Source: an uncultured Flavobacterium sp. (GTDB lineage Bacteria > Bacteroidota > Bacteroidia > Flavobacteriales > Flavobacteriaceae). Taken from it: 64,000 nucleotides of DNA. Positions 1 to 9,419 of the stretch are shown in pieces. The notes under the pieces are model-generated. The model saw only the letters and a list, made by a program, of their open reading frames with translations, was not told the origin of the DNA and did no database searches. Position numbers and translations under genes: made by a program. Location of the stretch: NCBI GenBank assembly GCA_937773775.1, contig CALJVL010000033.1, positions 1-64,000 on the forward strand, read 5' to 3'. Numbering within the stretch: position 1 is the first letter of the stretch; the number at the start of each line of letters is the position of its first letter.

Positions 1-121
1 ATTACTCTTTATTCTTTGTCTTGAGATCTCTCTCAAAACGGCTGTCAATTCAATATGTCTAGGAACGTGTTCTTCTATTTCTTTCGCCTGATTCGACTCA
101 CACTGTGTGCTGTCTCTCGAA
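1..121 (-). other. 5' leader of a probable rRNA operon lying beyond the left edge
   Basis: No protein-coding signal is visible. Read leftward on the minus strand, this stretch follows three stacked promoters and contains leader-like sequence (GAATTGACAGCC, then a hairpin-forming GAGAGATCTC segment) resembling the DNA in front of flavobacterial 16S rRNA genes. The 16S gene itself is outside the window, so the assignment is inferred from promoter stacking and my recollection of such leaders. Confidence 0.55.
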
Positions 122-128
122 GCGGGTG

Positions 129-158
129 CAAAAATACAACTTCTTTTTAATCTCGCAA
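129..158 (-). promoter_or_regulatory. rRNA-type promoter P1, -33 TTG / -7 TATTTTTG
   Basis: The minus strand has TTG (156-158), a 19-base spacer, then TATTTTTG (129-136), followed by CACCCGC. This matches the Bacteroidota primary sigma consensus (TTTG, about 19-20 bases, TAnnTTTG). It is the proximal one of three promoters facing the left edge. Confidence 0.75.
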
Positions 159-275
159 GCACTTTTTAAAAGTTTTTTTAGAAAATTTTACTTTCCGTTT
201 TTCTCCTAAATTAAACCCAGTCTCCCGTGTTTCACTTACTCAATATTTATAGGAACTTGCTTCCTTTCGGGTCAG

Positions 276-306
276 CAAAGATAATTACTTCTTTTATTTC
301 TCACAA
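276..306 (-). promoter_or_regulatory. rRNA-type promoter P2, -33 TTG / -7 TATCTTTG
   Basis: The minus strand has TTG (304-306), a 20-base spacer, then TATCTTTG (276-283), followed by CTGACCCG. It has the same architecture and a similar GC-rich start region as P1. Confidence 0.7.
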
Positions 307-385
307 CACTTTTTTAATTAAATTACGCTAATTTTTAAGTTTTGTTTTACACTAATAAGTAAGAACGCCTGCGTTGTTGCGGGTG

Positions 386-416
386 CAAAACTACCACCTT
401 TATTCGCGTAATTCAA
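386..416 (-). promoter_or_regulatory. rRNA-type promoter P3, -33 TTG / -7 TAGTTTTG
   Basis: The minus strand has TTG (414-416), a 20-base spacer, then TAGTTTTG (386-393), followed by CACCCGC, the same downstream heptamer as P1. It is the most upstream of the three. The 420-590 stretch beyond it is AT-rich with no gene that I can support. Confidence 0.7.
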
Positions 417-591
417 GCTTTCTTCGTCGCCTTTTTTTGAGCCTTTTCTTAACTTTGAGTTTAACTTGCTGAAATTAGGGGCTTTTGAAAAGATAATGTT
501 TTCGTCTTTGTTCCCCCCTACATAGCCACAAGAGCGACTACCCGAAATAAACTAAGCAGTTTTTTTCAAAGTTTGCGAGCTCTTTATACCA

Positions 592-636
592 AACAAGAAA
601 GTTTCGGGCCTTTCAAAGGCCCGAAACTTTCTTGTT
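592..636. terminator. Long perfect stem-loop, probable bidirectional terminator
   Basis: The two 22-base arms (592-613 and 615-636) are exactly complementary around a single base, giving a very stable hairpin with a GGGCCTTT/AAAGGCCC core. It separates the rRNA promoter block from the minus-strand permease remnant ending at 831. There is no strong T-run on either side, so it may instead act as a processing or insulating hairpin. Confidence 0.55.
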
Positions 637-720
637 GTTGAAATGATTTTAATCTTAGTCCTATATAATAAGGAGAGCGTTAGCGACATTTTGAAAATAG
701 TTTTTTTGAAAAGCCACTCC

Positions 721-801
721 CCTAGCCCTGATAGCAGTGAAAACCCTTAGATGCCGGGCTTAGGCACAAAAGATTGTAGCGCATAGCAGGTAAGAGCTCC
801 T
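721..801 (+). repeat. Dispersed intergenic repeat, family A, copy 1
   Basis: The copy begins CCTAGCCCTGATAGCAGTG and ends near TGTAGCGCATAGCAGG. It shares the framework TAGCC-TGAT-G-AG-G ... AAGAT-TAGCG-A-AGCAGG with the copy at 39113-39193, while the middle differs. It lies outside any reading frame. Similar elements are, from memory, frequent between flavobacterial genes; their role is unknown. Confidence 0.6.
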
Positions 802-830
802 CATTGTAAACATAAAATGAGCATTAGCTT

Positions 831-2087
831 TTAATCGAAACGGATGGCTTTGACGGGCGAGATCTTAGTTATTATATAGGAAGGAATTAACAAAACCAGA
901 AAGCAAACGCCAATCGTAAGAAGGTTCAGTGATACGATATACCCCCAATTAAGATATACAGGCGCCTGATCTACATAGTAATTCTCGGGATTGAGCTTTA
1001 TTATGCCAAACTGCTGTTGCAGTAACAATATCGCTATCCCTATGAGATTTCCCCAGAATAACCCACGAAGAATCAAATAGGAGGCATTGTAAAGAAATAT
1101 TTTTCGAATACTCCAGTTGTCTGCCCCTAATGCCTTCAAAATCCCTATCATTTGGGTACGTTCCAGAATAAGCACTAACAATGCCACCACCATATTGATG
1201 GTAGCGACCAATATCATTACAATCAAAATGACGACGATGTTGAAATCGAATAATTGAAGCCATTCAAATATATAACTGTATTTTTCTATTATAGTTTTAG
1301 TGTCAAGCGTCGAACCAAGTTTGTTGATACACCTGATCTCCCACCCGTTTTATATCGTCAAAATCATCCACGAAAACCTCGAAAGCTCCAACTTGATCGG
1401 GTTTCCATTTGTTAATTCGTTGCATGTGTCGAATATCGCCGATAATATAAGTAGCATCAAATTCCTGAAAACCAGAATTAAAAACTCCCGTGATATTAAA
1501 ACCTCCGGATATTAGGCAGCTTATTCTGAGTTTCTTTCATGAAGAAAGTATTAAAGGCATCTCCCACCTTTAGCTTTAATCTATTGGCAAGGAATTGTGA
1601 AATTAACACATCTTCATTTAGCTTTTTCGAAAAAAACAGGCAATTTCCCCGCTACGAGGTAGTCCTCGATATTCTTCCAATCGTAGTCAGCACCAACTCC
1701 TTTAAAGATAATGCCCTCGAAAGCGGTCGCCGTTCTTATAATTCCCGGCTTTGCTTGCAATGGCTTGAATGTGACTCACCCCTTGAACCGATTTAAGACT
1801 TGAGGGATAAAAAATCCTGGTTTTTTGATAATTGTGAACTAAAGTAACTTCCGATTGGTTATTGTCATAGATTTGGAAATTATGATATGCCCATTAAATG
1901 CAGAAATTTTTTTCACGAATCCTTTTCTGTTGTAGCCCCAATTCCTGTCGCTACTGAAACAATCATCATGATCATTCCTATTGCAAGTTGCTGAAAATTG
2001 CAATATTTTTATAATTGGTGCAGATATGCTACTTTTATAGTCTTTAGCAGTTATTAGTCTTTTGGCTATGAAGTATTCTAAATTCAA
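831..2087 (-). pseudogene. FtsX-family ABC transporter permease (LolC/E-like), frameshifted
   Basis: The C-terminal 131 residues (from 1226 down) are open and read as an FtsX permease domain with three membrane segments, including LVLILERTQMIGILKALGA and ending SPVKAIRFD. Reading upstream across frames recovers the rest of the family: YFIAKRLITAKDY near the N-terminus, then TALVHNYQ-like, FKGVGADYDWKN, ANRLKLKVGDAF and FQEFDATYIIGDIRHMQ segments. At least five frame breaks are visible, mostly an extra base in a homopolymer (near 1318, 1495, 1635, 1740 and 1910), plus a short insertion near 1873. The likely start is a TTG at 2087. The sum, about 417 codons, is normal for the family. Intact members export lipoproteins or other substrates from the inner membrane. 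Clustered homopolymer errors could mean sequencing artefact rather than a dead gene. Confidence 0.8.
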
Positions 2088-2221
2088 GAGAGGTGTTTTG
2101 GTTGTTATGAAAATATACATAAAGTTTCCAGCGCCAAGAATCGCTCTCATTTTTCTCGACTCTATTATAAGATAAGAACATGACACTTGCATCGCATCAT
2201 TTTTTTCGTATTTAAGACTTT

Positions 2222-3438
2222 CAGAAAAACAATCTTGATATTATCTTGTGGAGTACACGTATTGGTTTTTTCCGGAAGTTCAATCGAGAAACAAGATACC
2301 AGAGACGAGAAACAAGACTCTGTAATCGTAAAAAAAAAATGTTTTTACGCGCAATAAGGACTGGCGCCGATAATTGCAGGCTATACCTCCCCTATGTTAA
2401 AGGATAAAAAAATTGGCATTGTAACAAATCAATCGGGGCTTTTATCAGACAACACCCATATTGTCGATTTTCTAGTAGAAAAAAATATCTCGATTCAAAA
2501 AAATCTTTGCGCCTGAACATGGTTTCCGCGGGACCGCTGACGCTGGTGAACATGTCGTTGACGGCAAAGATCCCCAAAACAGGACTTCCTATCATATCGT
2601 TATATGGAGACAACAAAAAACCGAAGCCAGCGCAATTAGCCGGAATCGACATTATGGTATTTGATCTGCAGGATGTAGGCGCACGATTTTACACCTACAT
2701 CTCCTCTCTGCATTATGTAATGGAAGCTTGCACCGAGAACAACATCGCGCTAATTATCCTTGACAGGCCAAACCCTAACGGAGCTGTTTTGGACGGCCCA
2801 ATCTTGGAAAAGGAATATTCCAGTTTTGTGGGCATGCATCCAATTCCGGTTCTGCACGGTATGACAATCGGTGAATATGGACAAATGATCAATGGTGAAA
2901 AATGGTTGAAAAATGACATTCAATGCAAACTGACAGTTATTCCCTGTGTTAATTATAATCGAACAATGAATTATAGCCTGCCCGTAAAACCATCCCCCAA
3001 TCTTCCGAATGATCAAGCCGTGAATCTATATGCGAGTTTATGCCTTTTTGAAGGCACCAATATAAGTGTGGGTAGAGGAACGGAAAAAACAATTTCAAAT
3101 TTACGGATCACCCTATTTGCCAAAAACCGGCTTTAGTTTTACACCAAAACCAAATGTAGGGGGCCCAGAACCCGGTTTATAACGGGGCGGAATGTTTCGG
3201 TGAAGACTTGTCGGCTATTGCCAAAGTAAACCAATTGGAATTGAAATGGCTGATTAACGCTTATAAAACCAGCACTGACAAATCAAAATTCTTTACTGCG
3301 TTTTTTACAAAATTGGCGGGAACCAAAAAACTGCAGTCGCAAATAGAGAATGGAGTCTCTGAAGTAGAAATCAGAAAAAGCTGGGAGAAAGGATTAATCG
3401 AGTTTGAAGAAATGAGGAGGCAGTATTTGATTTACTAA
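2222..3438 (+). pseudogene. DUF1343 / NamZ-type exo-beta-N-acetylmuramidase, frameshifted
   Basis: Segments in different frames together give a complete DUF1343 protein: KIGIVTNQSGLL, FAPEHGFRGTADAGEHV, FDLQDVGARFYTYISS, LDRPNPNG, FVGMHPIPVLHGMTIGEYG, LPNDQAVNLYASLCLFEGTN and a C-terminal RKSWEKGLIEFEEMR. Frame breaks occur near 2395, at an A7 run near 2500, near 3093 and at a G5 run near 3160. The N-terminus (about 2222-2300) resembles a hydrophobic lipoprotein-type signal, but no clean start codon is visible. NamZ-type enzymes remove terminal MurNAc from peptidoglycan fragments. The largest open piece is 2507-3136. As written, no full-length protein could be made. Confidence 0.8.
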
Positions 3439-3473
3439 AAAGAACCAAGAAGAAAGATGCGCTTTTGGATTGG

Positions 3474-3970
3474 CTATAAAGGCAATTTCTTCTTCATTTC
3501 TTCAATTATATTATAGGCCCGCTGGACAGACCGGAATGTTTTTCAAAGTTAAATCAGTAATTTGTTGGAACTTCTTTCTATCCGTATGCGGAAATTCTCT
3601 ACATGCTTTTGGACGTACATTATATATCATGCATGCATTTTCACTATCCAGAAAAGTACAGGGTACATTTTGCAGCACATAATCCTTATCTTCATCAATG
3701 CGCAAGTATTGTTCGATAAATTGTTGCGGCTTCTGCTTTAGGTATTTTGATACCCGCTCAATATCTGCCGATGTAAACAATGGCCCAGTTGTTTTACAAC
3801 AATTGGCACATTTTAGACAGTCGGTCTTTTTAAACTCTGAATCATGCAAATCCTGCATCACATAATCTAAATTCTTAGGTGTTTTCTTTTTAGAGCTTAT
3901 CGAAATACTTTTTGGTTTCTATATGCTTATCTTTGGCAAGTTTTACAAGATCGTTTAAAGATGGTTTCAA
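3474..3970 (-). pseudogene. YkgJ-family Cys-cluster protein, frameshifted at both ends
   Basis: The open core (3861 to 3511) contains DCLKCANCCKTTGPLF and later VPCTFL, ENACMIYNVRPKACREFPHTDRKK and a C-terminal VCPA, the cysteine pattern of the YkgJ family, proposed to bind zinc or iron-sulfur. Translation from a TTG at 3970 (KPSLNDLVKLAKDKHIE) is in frame until an extra T near 3893, and the natural C-terminus (AYNIIEEMKKKLPL, ending at 3474) is cut off by an extra G near 3521. Removing both bases gives 164 residues, the usual family length. The molecular function is not established. Confidence 0.75.
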
Positions 3971-4041
3971 GCTTACATTTTAAAATTGATATCTGCAAAA
4001 CTAAGCTTTCTAAATCGAACAGTAAACTTTAAACTAAATAA

Positions 4042-4749
4042 ATGAAAGACCTTTTTGGCAAAGCCATCCTTGATTTTCAAACGAATAATTCCCCTGAAGA
4101 TTTGATTACCGAAACTACAATTTCGGAGGAAGATGAAATGAGTGTCGCTTATTTATTTCGATCCTATAATGAAATGCCTAATATGGAACAAAAAGCACTT
4201 CAACTAGCCAAAGGTAGAATCCTGGACGTCGGTTGTGGTGCAGGAAGCCACAGTTTAACTTTACAAAACGAAAGAAGTCTAGAAGTAACGGCCATCGACA
4301 TTTCACCAAATGCGATTAAGGCGTGTACACTTCGAGGAATAAAAGATGCACGTTTACAAAACGTAATGACCTTAGAAAACGAAAAATATGATACTGTTTT
4401 ATTATTAATGAACGGTGCTGGTATGTGCGGCAAGCTGAAGAACATACCCAATTTCCTTTTAAAACTCAAATCTCTATTAAATCCTGGAGGTCAAATTCTA
4501 CTAGACAGCTCTGACATAATCTATATGTTTGATGACGATGAAGACGGCGGGAAATGGATTCCCTCCGAAAACGCATACTACGGTGAAGTTGTTTTCAACA
4601 TCGCTTACAAAGGTGAAAAAGAAAAGCCTTTTGACTGGATGTACATTGACTACAACACCCTCCAAAATGCCGCTTTCGCCAACGGATTAAAACCTGAGTT
4701 GATTCTGGAAGGGGAGCATTATGATTATTTAGCACGGCTTTCAATTTGA
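4042..4749 (+). CDS. Class I SAM-dependent methyltransferase
   Basis: This 235-residue protein has the SAM-binding motif ILDVGCGAGSHS at about residues 60-71, an acidic end of strand 2 (VTAIDIS) and NPGGQILLDSS for motif III. These features define a class I (Rossmann-fold) methyltransferase, but the substrate cannot be told from sequence. The C-terminal FDWMYIDYNTLQNAA region is typical of related flavobacterial proteins. It is the only unbroken gene in the first 5.5 kb and is closed by a strong terminator. Confidence 0.8.
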   Translation: MKDLFGKAILDFQTNNSPEDLITETTISEEDEMSVAYLFRSYNEMPNMEQKALQLAKGRILDVGCGAGSHSLTLQNERSLEVTAIDISPNAIKACTLRGIKDARLQNVMTLENEKYDTVLLLMNGAGMCGKLKNIPNFLLKLKSLLNPGGQILLDSSDIIYMFDDDEDGGKWIPSENAYYGEVVFNIAYKGEKEKPFDWMYIDYNTLQNAAFANGLKPELILEGEHYDYLARLSI

Positions 4750-4785
4750 AAAAGAAATACCCTTGATAGATCTTTAGTCACTAAT

Positions 4786-4833
4786 ACAAATGGGAAAGCC
4801 AAACAACGATCGTTATTTGGCTTTTCCATTTGT
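4786..4833. terminator. Bidirectional terminator between convergent genes
   Basis: Arms of about 18 bases (4786-4803 and 4816-4833, core GAAAGCCAAA/TTTGGCTTTT) are separated by a short loop and have A/T-rich flanks. It sits between the plus-strand methyltransferase and the minus-strand queE. Confidence 0.8.
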
Positions 4834-4843
4834 TACTGCAATA

Positions 4844-5477
4844 TTAAGGTATATTCAAATACTTATGTGTTTGCAAAGATACCCTCCATTTTGGATTCTT
4901 CATCACGTAGTCCACGATTAATGGAGTCATTTCTTCTTTCTTGCTCCATTCGGGCTGAAGAAATAATATCGCGTCGTCATTTACCAACTCAGCCTGCTCT
5001 TCTGCAAAAATAAAATCATGTTTGTTAAAAATAATCACCTTCAATTCATGTGCTTTGTCATAAACAGTTTTGGTAGGCAACTTATTTTTCTTTGGCGAAA
5101 GACAAATCCAATCCCATATTCCAGTAAGATTGTATGCTCCCGAAGTTTCTATATGAACCTTGCGATTATTATTCTTAAGCATTTGCGTCAGCAAGGTCAT
5201 ATCCCCACATTAATGGTTCCCCTCCCGTCACGACAACAGTTTCCGCATATTTACTAGCATTAGCAACTACTAAATCGACACTAGTGGGCGGATGTAAAGC
5301 TGCGTTCCAACTTTCTTTAACATCACACCAATGACAACCTACATCGCAACCTCCTATTCTTACAAAATAAGCAGGTGTTCCGGTATGGAAACCTTCCCCT
5401 TGAATTGTATAAAACTCCTCCATTAAGGGAAGCATCGCCCCTTTATTAACTTCTAACTGTACTTCTTTTGATAACAT
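4844..5477 (-). pseudogene. queE: 7-carboxy-7-deazaguanine synthase QueE, single frameshift
   Basis: The protein is a radical-SAM enzyme of queuosine synthesis that converts carboxytetrahydropterin to 7-carboxy-7-deazaguanine. The N-terminal piece (5477 down) has FYTIQGEGFHTG and the cluster motif CDVGCHWCDVK (CX3CX2C), then TGGEPLMW. The remaining two thirds (HIETSGAY, CLSPKKNKLPTK, LQPEWSKKEE, RVSLQTHKYLNIP) continue in the next frame. An extra G in a G4 run near 5205 separates them; removing it restores 210 residues, the usual length, with all key residues. The gene is therefore either very recently broken or carries a base-calling error. Confidence 0.85.
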
Positions 5478-5658
5478 TATTGTAATTTAAAGATGCAAAG
5501 ATAGCCAATTTGAAAAGGAGTAATTTACTATTATGTAAATGCTTTCTAAAAATCACTAAAGGCTACAGAACAAGAGACCAAAATACTACGCAATTACGCA
5601 AAAAAAGAAGGTTATAAAAAAATTGATACCTACAACTATCATTTTTATTAAAACAAAA

Positions 5659-5690
5659 AAAAACCGATAGCGTTTAGGCTATCGGTTTTT
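5659..5690. terminator. Rho-independent terminator of the TonB-system operon
   Basis: A 13-base perfect stem (AAAAACCGATAGC pairing with GCTATCGGTTTTT) with a six-base loop and A/T tracts on both sides lies just downstream of the TPR gene on the minus strand. Confidence 0.85.
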
Positions 5691-5708
5691 TGTTTTAAAT
5701 AAATCCGC

Positions 5709-7422
5709 TTACTTAAGCGTATTCACAGACTGCTTTGCGTATCCGTTTTCAGGATCAATCGCAAGTGTTTTTATTAAAAAACTCGATGGCTTTAACTTTG
5801 TCAGTATTAGCATAACCAGCAGCCATAGTATTATAAGCTTCGACTAATTTAGCTGTTACTGTAGCTATAGCCAATTCTTCAGGACCTTTTTTAGTTACAA
5901 TGTCAATGTATTGTTGGTAATACTTAATCATCAACTCATCATTTCCAAGTAAACTATTCGTTCTTGCACGGTAAACATATACATCCTGAGTCGCTGGTGA
6001 CGCTTCTATTACATTTCCAAAAGCAACATCTGCCTTATTCAAAGCAATTGAATCTTTTACAGCGCCGGTTTTTGTGTTATCGAAATACAAAGAGTTCCCT
6101 AAATAAAAATTATCAAGTAAGTAGTTTTTAGATTCTTTGTAAGAAGTTGCGATTTCAAAAATAGCAGCTGCTTCTTTATACATCTTCTTCTCATAAAGAT
6201 CCTTTCCAGCTTCACTTAAGTCATTCGCAACAGAATTTTCCAAAGCATATGCTTTTTTAACAAGAGCAATTCCTTTATTAAACAATACTGGCTCTGCAAC
6301 TGTTAAATCCGCGCCCATTGTTGCTTTTTTAATATTAGCAAAACCTAAATATAAATAATCCAATGACATTACATTATTTGATGCATTTGCTGTGAAATCT
6401 TCAAGAGCTTTGATTGCTACATCCACATTGTCGTTAAAATAAGCAGAGTAACCTAAATAACGTAAAATTCTAGGATTAACATTGTCAATTTCCTTCATTT
6501 TATCAGCTTCAATTTCCAAAGCTTTGTAATCATGAGCCACAATTAAAAAATCCGCATGACGCATACGTGAAGCCAACGAATAATCGGTTAGAACCATATA
6601 TTTTTCATAATAAGACAAGGCTTGTTTCATGTATTGGTCATTTCTAGAAGGTACATTAACTGCCCAATAGTAATATGTCTCAGCTAATTCACGATATAAA
6701 GGCCCGTAATTCGGATTTGTTGCTATCACATCATTAAAAGCGTTTACCGCTTCTGTATATGCTTTAGCCCCTTTAAGTAAAACTCCCAATTGCATTTTTG
6801 CTCTTATCAAAGTGTTATCGATACGAAATGCATTACGATATGCTGAATAAGCATCATTTTGATTTTTATCACCATAATAAGCATCCCCAAAAGCTATTAG
6901 CACAAGCGGCTCTTGGCTGTACTTCTCGTCCACACGTTTCAAAGTACTTATCGCAGCTTTATAATCCGGTTTATAAGCATTCATATACGCTTTTGCCACA
7001 TAGACGAACTCTTCAAAATCTCTTCTTCCCATTTCTTCTATTGCCAAATCAAATTTAATCTTGGCAGCTGCTACATTACCGTCATTAAGGTCCATTTGAC
7101 CCAATCCGATATAATTAAAATGCTCTTCATCTTTAGCCCTTAAACCATTTTGATAACTAATCTTAGCAGAATCAACTACCCTTTGAGTAAGGTAAACGTT
7201 CCCTAAAAGAAAATAAGCAAGCCCTTCGTCTGGATCTGCCTTGATTATCGATTTTAAAGTGATTTTTGCGTTTTGGTACTTTTCGGCGTCCATCTCTTTT
7301 TTAGCTTGATCTATATCTTGCGCGTGACTAAACGTTACGGAAGACAAAAAAGCAACACCTAAAATTTTAAATTTGTTCATTTTAACTTTTTTTAATTTAT
7401 TCATATTCACATTCATTATCAT
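5709..7422 (-). CDS. TPR-repeat periplasmic protein, last gene of the TonB operon
   Basis: The product has a signal peptide (from the Met at 7380: MNKFKILGVAFLSSVTFSHA) and many tetratricopeptide repeats over about 540 residues, so it is probably an exported scaffold. The upstream ATG at 7422 overlaps the TGA of the PstS-like gene (ATGA), suggesting translational coupling; the signal peptide argues for starting at 7404 or 7380. The frame as written stops at 5755, but an extra base in a T5 run near 5770 (plus strand) hides the natural end: the shifted frame reads KTLAIDPENGYAKQSVNTLK to a stop at 5709. The protein loses only about 20 residues and may still work. The exact role in TonB function is unknown. 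Confidence 0.8.
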
Positions 7423-8348
7423 TTTTTCTCGTCAGTATTAGACTTAGTTTTAATAATAATATTTCTTCCTGGCATCCTAAAAGGAAGCAATCCAGATTTT
7501 AAAATTATCCTTTGACCTATATCTCCGGCAACAAATGAAGCGAACCCCATTCCCAATCCAGAATAACCTTGACAATTTATTATATACAAATCACGTGCCA
7601 AAGGATAAGTTCCTTCTGCTATGTTATTTTGCGAAGGTGCAAAATAGCCAATATTATTTAAACTTTTGACATTAAGCACATTTATGTTTTTCATGTCACC
7701 TTTCAAAGCAGTTGAAGGCTGTGATAACCAATTGACGCCTACGACTCCAACCATTCCTTCATTCTCAGAAACATATTTAATTACGTCTTCGTTAGTTTTG
7801 AACGAAAAAACATCCTTAGTAGGCATTTCATCTAATCCTGCAAGATCGTTCATATACCGCACCGTGCTAGAATTAGGGTTATCGAAAACTAATCCTTTTA
7901 TATTCGTTTGTTTTTTACCTTGCATAAAACTAAGAACATCTTCTAATGCAATCAAAGTATCATTACTTGTATTATTCCTAATAAAAGCGATTGCGTCAAT
8001 ACCTATTTTTGTTGCTTTAGGAGTTATGCGTTTTCGTTCGAAGTATTTGATTTCATCCTGATTCAATGTTCTCGACAAAACAGCTACCCCAGCACTGTCA
8101 TTAAGAAATGCTTTAATTAACTCTTTCTCTGACCTTGCATCTAAATTAATCTTAGCTTCATATTTACTCTCAAAAACCGCTATCTGATCATCAATGATGG
8201 GCTTTAAAGTCTCATCGACTAATATCGTTACCTTTCCTTTCAGAATGGTATCTACACCTTTTTTCGAATCGTCAGATTGCTTACAAGATATTAGTACCAG
8301 AAATAATGAAGCGAGAACTAAATAAGTAAGTTTGAAAAACTTTTTCAT
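7419..8348 (-). CDS. PstS-like phosphate-binding-family lipoprotein in the TonB operon
   Basis: The 309-residue protein has a lipoprotein signal (LVLASLFLVLISC, with Cys at about 22) followed by a periplasmic substrate-binding domain of the PstS family (DSAGVAVLSRTLNQDE, FDNPNSSTVRYMNDL, PLARDLYIIN). No pstC, pstA or pstB genes are nearby; it lies between a small membrane protein and the TPR gene of an exbB-exbD-tonB operon. I infer a role linked to TonB energisation or envelope sensing rather than classical phosphate import, without direct evidence. Confidence 0.75.
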   Translation of the reverse strand: MKKFFKLTYLVLASLFLVLISCKQSDDSKKGVDTILKGKVTILVDETLKPIIDDQIAVFESKYEAKINLDARSEKELIKAFLNDSAGVAVLSRTLNQDEIKYFERKRITPKATKIGIDAIAFIRNNTSNDTLIALEDVLSFMQGKKQTNIKGLVFDNPNSSTVRYMNDLAGLDEMPTKDVFSFKTNEDVIKYVSENEGMVGVVGVNWLSQPSTALKGDMKNINVLNVKSLNNIGYFAPSQNNIAEGTYPLARDLYIINCQGYSGLGMGFASFVAGDIGQRIILKSGLLPFRMPGRNIIIKTKSNTDEKK

Positions 8349-8354
8349 AATATA

Positions 8355-8582
8355 TCATTTATTATTGTTAATGAGACGAACTAACCTTATGAAACCATAC
8401 GCTATAAGTAGCATTCCAAAAGCAATTCTATAACCCAATTTCATATCTAAAGGAAAATTATTCATAAAAATAATCAATAATCCTAGAATCAAGTAAAGTG
8501 CAAAAAACAAAACACCTATAACGAGAAGAAACCGCTCTTTGAGCGATTTCTCCTGAATACTTCTATATATTTTATCTAGCAT
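8355..8582 (-). CDS. Small two-segment membrane protein in the TonB operon
   Basis: This 75-residue protein has two predicted membrane helices (FLLVIGVLFFALYLILGLLI and a GYRIAFGMLLIAYGFIRLV segment) after a charged N-terminus. Its ATG overlaps the tonB stop by one base (TAATG), so it is probably translationally coupled. The function is unknown. Confidence 0.7.
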   Translation of the reverse strand: MLDKIYRSIQEKSLKERFLLVIGVLFFALYLILGLLIIFMNNFPLDMKLGYRIAFGMLLIAYGFIRLVRLINNNK

Positions 8583-9379
8583 TAATCTGCTGTTTGAATA
8601 GTAATCGGAAGAGAATATAATACTCTAACCGGTTTTCCATTTTGAACTCCAGGATTCCATCTTGGGGACCTATCCAAGACTCTTATCGCTTCTTTTCCAG
8701 TTCCGTAACCAATGTCCCTAAGCACTTTGATATCTGTTAGTGAACCATCTTTTTCTACTACAAAAGTAACATAGATTTTTCCTTTAAGACCTTCTTCGTC
8801 CGGAGCACGGTAGTTATCACCAACGTACTTATAAAACTTAGCCATTCCTCCAGGAAATTCAGGTTTTACTTCGATACCTGCTGTATTATAAATTTGATTG
8901 TCTTCTTCTACAATTTTTGTTGGTCCAGGACCTACTGGCGCAACAGTTAACACTGCATCAGGGTCTCCTTTAATTGTCTCTGCACCAATCTTTTTTTCCT
9001 TCATTTCGATAATCTTCGGCGGCTCTTCAGTCACATCTTCTGCCTTAGCTACCACCGGCTTCACAAACTTAACCTGATCTACTTTTGGAGGTGGTGGTGG
9101 TGGTGGTGGAATATTTAGTTTAGGTTCTTCTTTTTTCTTTGGCGGCAGTTTAATAGCAGTGATTTTGATATCCCTGTCCATATCGTCTTCAGCACCTTGA
9201 GGAAGTAAATCGATGATAAGAGGGGCCGCCAGAGCAATACTAAAAAATATCGCTCCAATAATAAGCGCTTTTATAGTAGTCTTTCTGTTTGACTTTCTTA
9301 ATTCATAAGCCCCGTAAACTTTGTTACGACCTTCAAATACTATATCAAGCCATTGATTTTTTAATATGTCTAATTTCAT
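8582..9379 (-). CDS. tonB: TonB-family energy transducer
   Basis: The 265-residue protein has a cytoplasmic N-terminus, a single membrane segment (AFFSIALAAPLIIDLL-type, residues about 38-58), a proline-rich periplasmic linker with seven consecutive prolines, and a C-terminal TonB domain ending in VLYSLPITIQ. It would transmit proton-motive force from ExbB/ExbD to outer-membrane receptors. The N-terminal LDILKNQWLDIVFEGRNKVYGAYELR is typical of Bacteroidota TonB. Confidence 0.9.
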   Translation of the reverse strand: MKLDILKNQWLDIVFEGRNKVYGAYELRKSNRKTTIKALIIGAIFFSIALAAPLIIDLLPQGAEDDMDRDIKITAIKLPPKKKEEPKLNIPPPPPPPPKVDQVKFVKPVVAKAEDVTEEPPKIIEMKEKKIGAETIKGDPDAVLTVAPVGPGPTKIVEEDNQIYNTAGIEVKPEFPGGMAKFYKYVGDNYRAPDEEGLKGKIYVTFVVEKDGSLTDIKVLRDIGYGTGKEAIRVLDRSPRWNPGVQNGKPVRVLYSLPITIQTAD

Positions 9380-9419
9380 TTTTCTTAATTATTAGGTTAT
9401 TGGGGCATAAGAATGAAAC

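Noticed and set aside
592..636. 45-base near-perfect palindrome as an attachment or replication site
   Set aside because: It sits between transcription units like a terminator, and no integrase or origin features are nearby.
1300..1796. Plus-strand open frames over the permease remnant
   Set aside because: They are antisense to clearly recognisable FtsX-family sequence on the minus strand.
5478..5640. preQ1 riboswitch upstream of queE
   Set aside because: The sequence lacks the conserved C-rich loop and A-rich tail of preQ1 aptamers.
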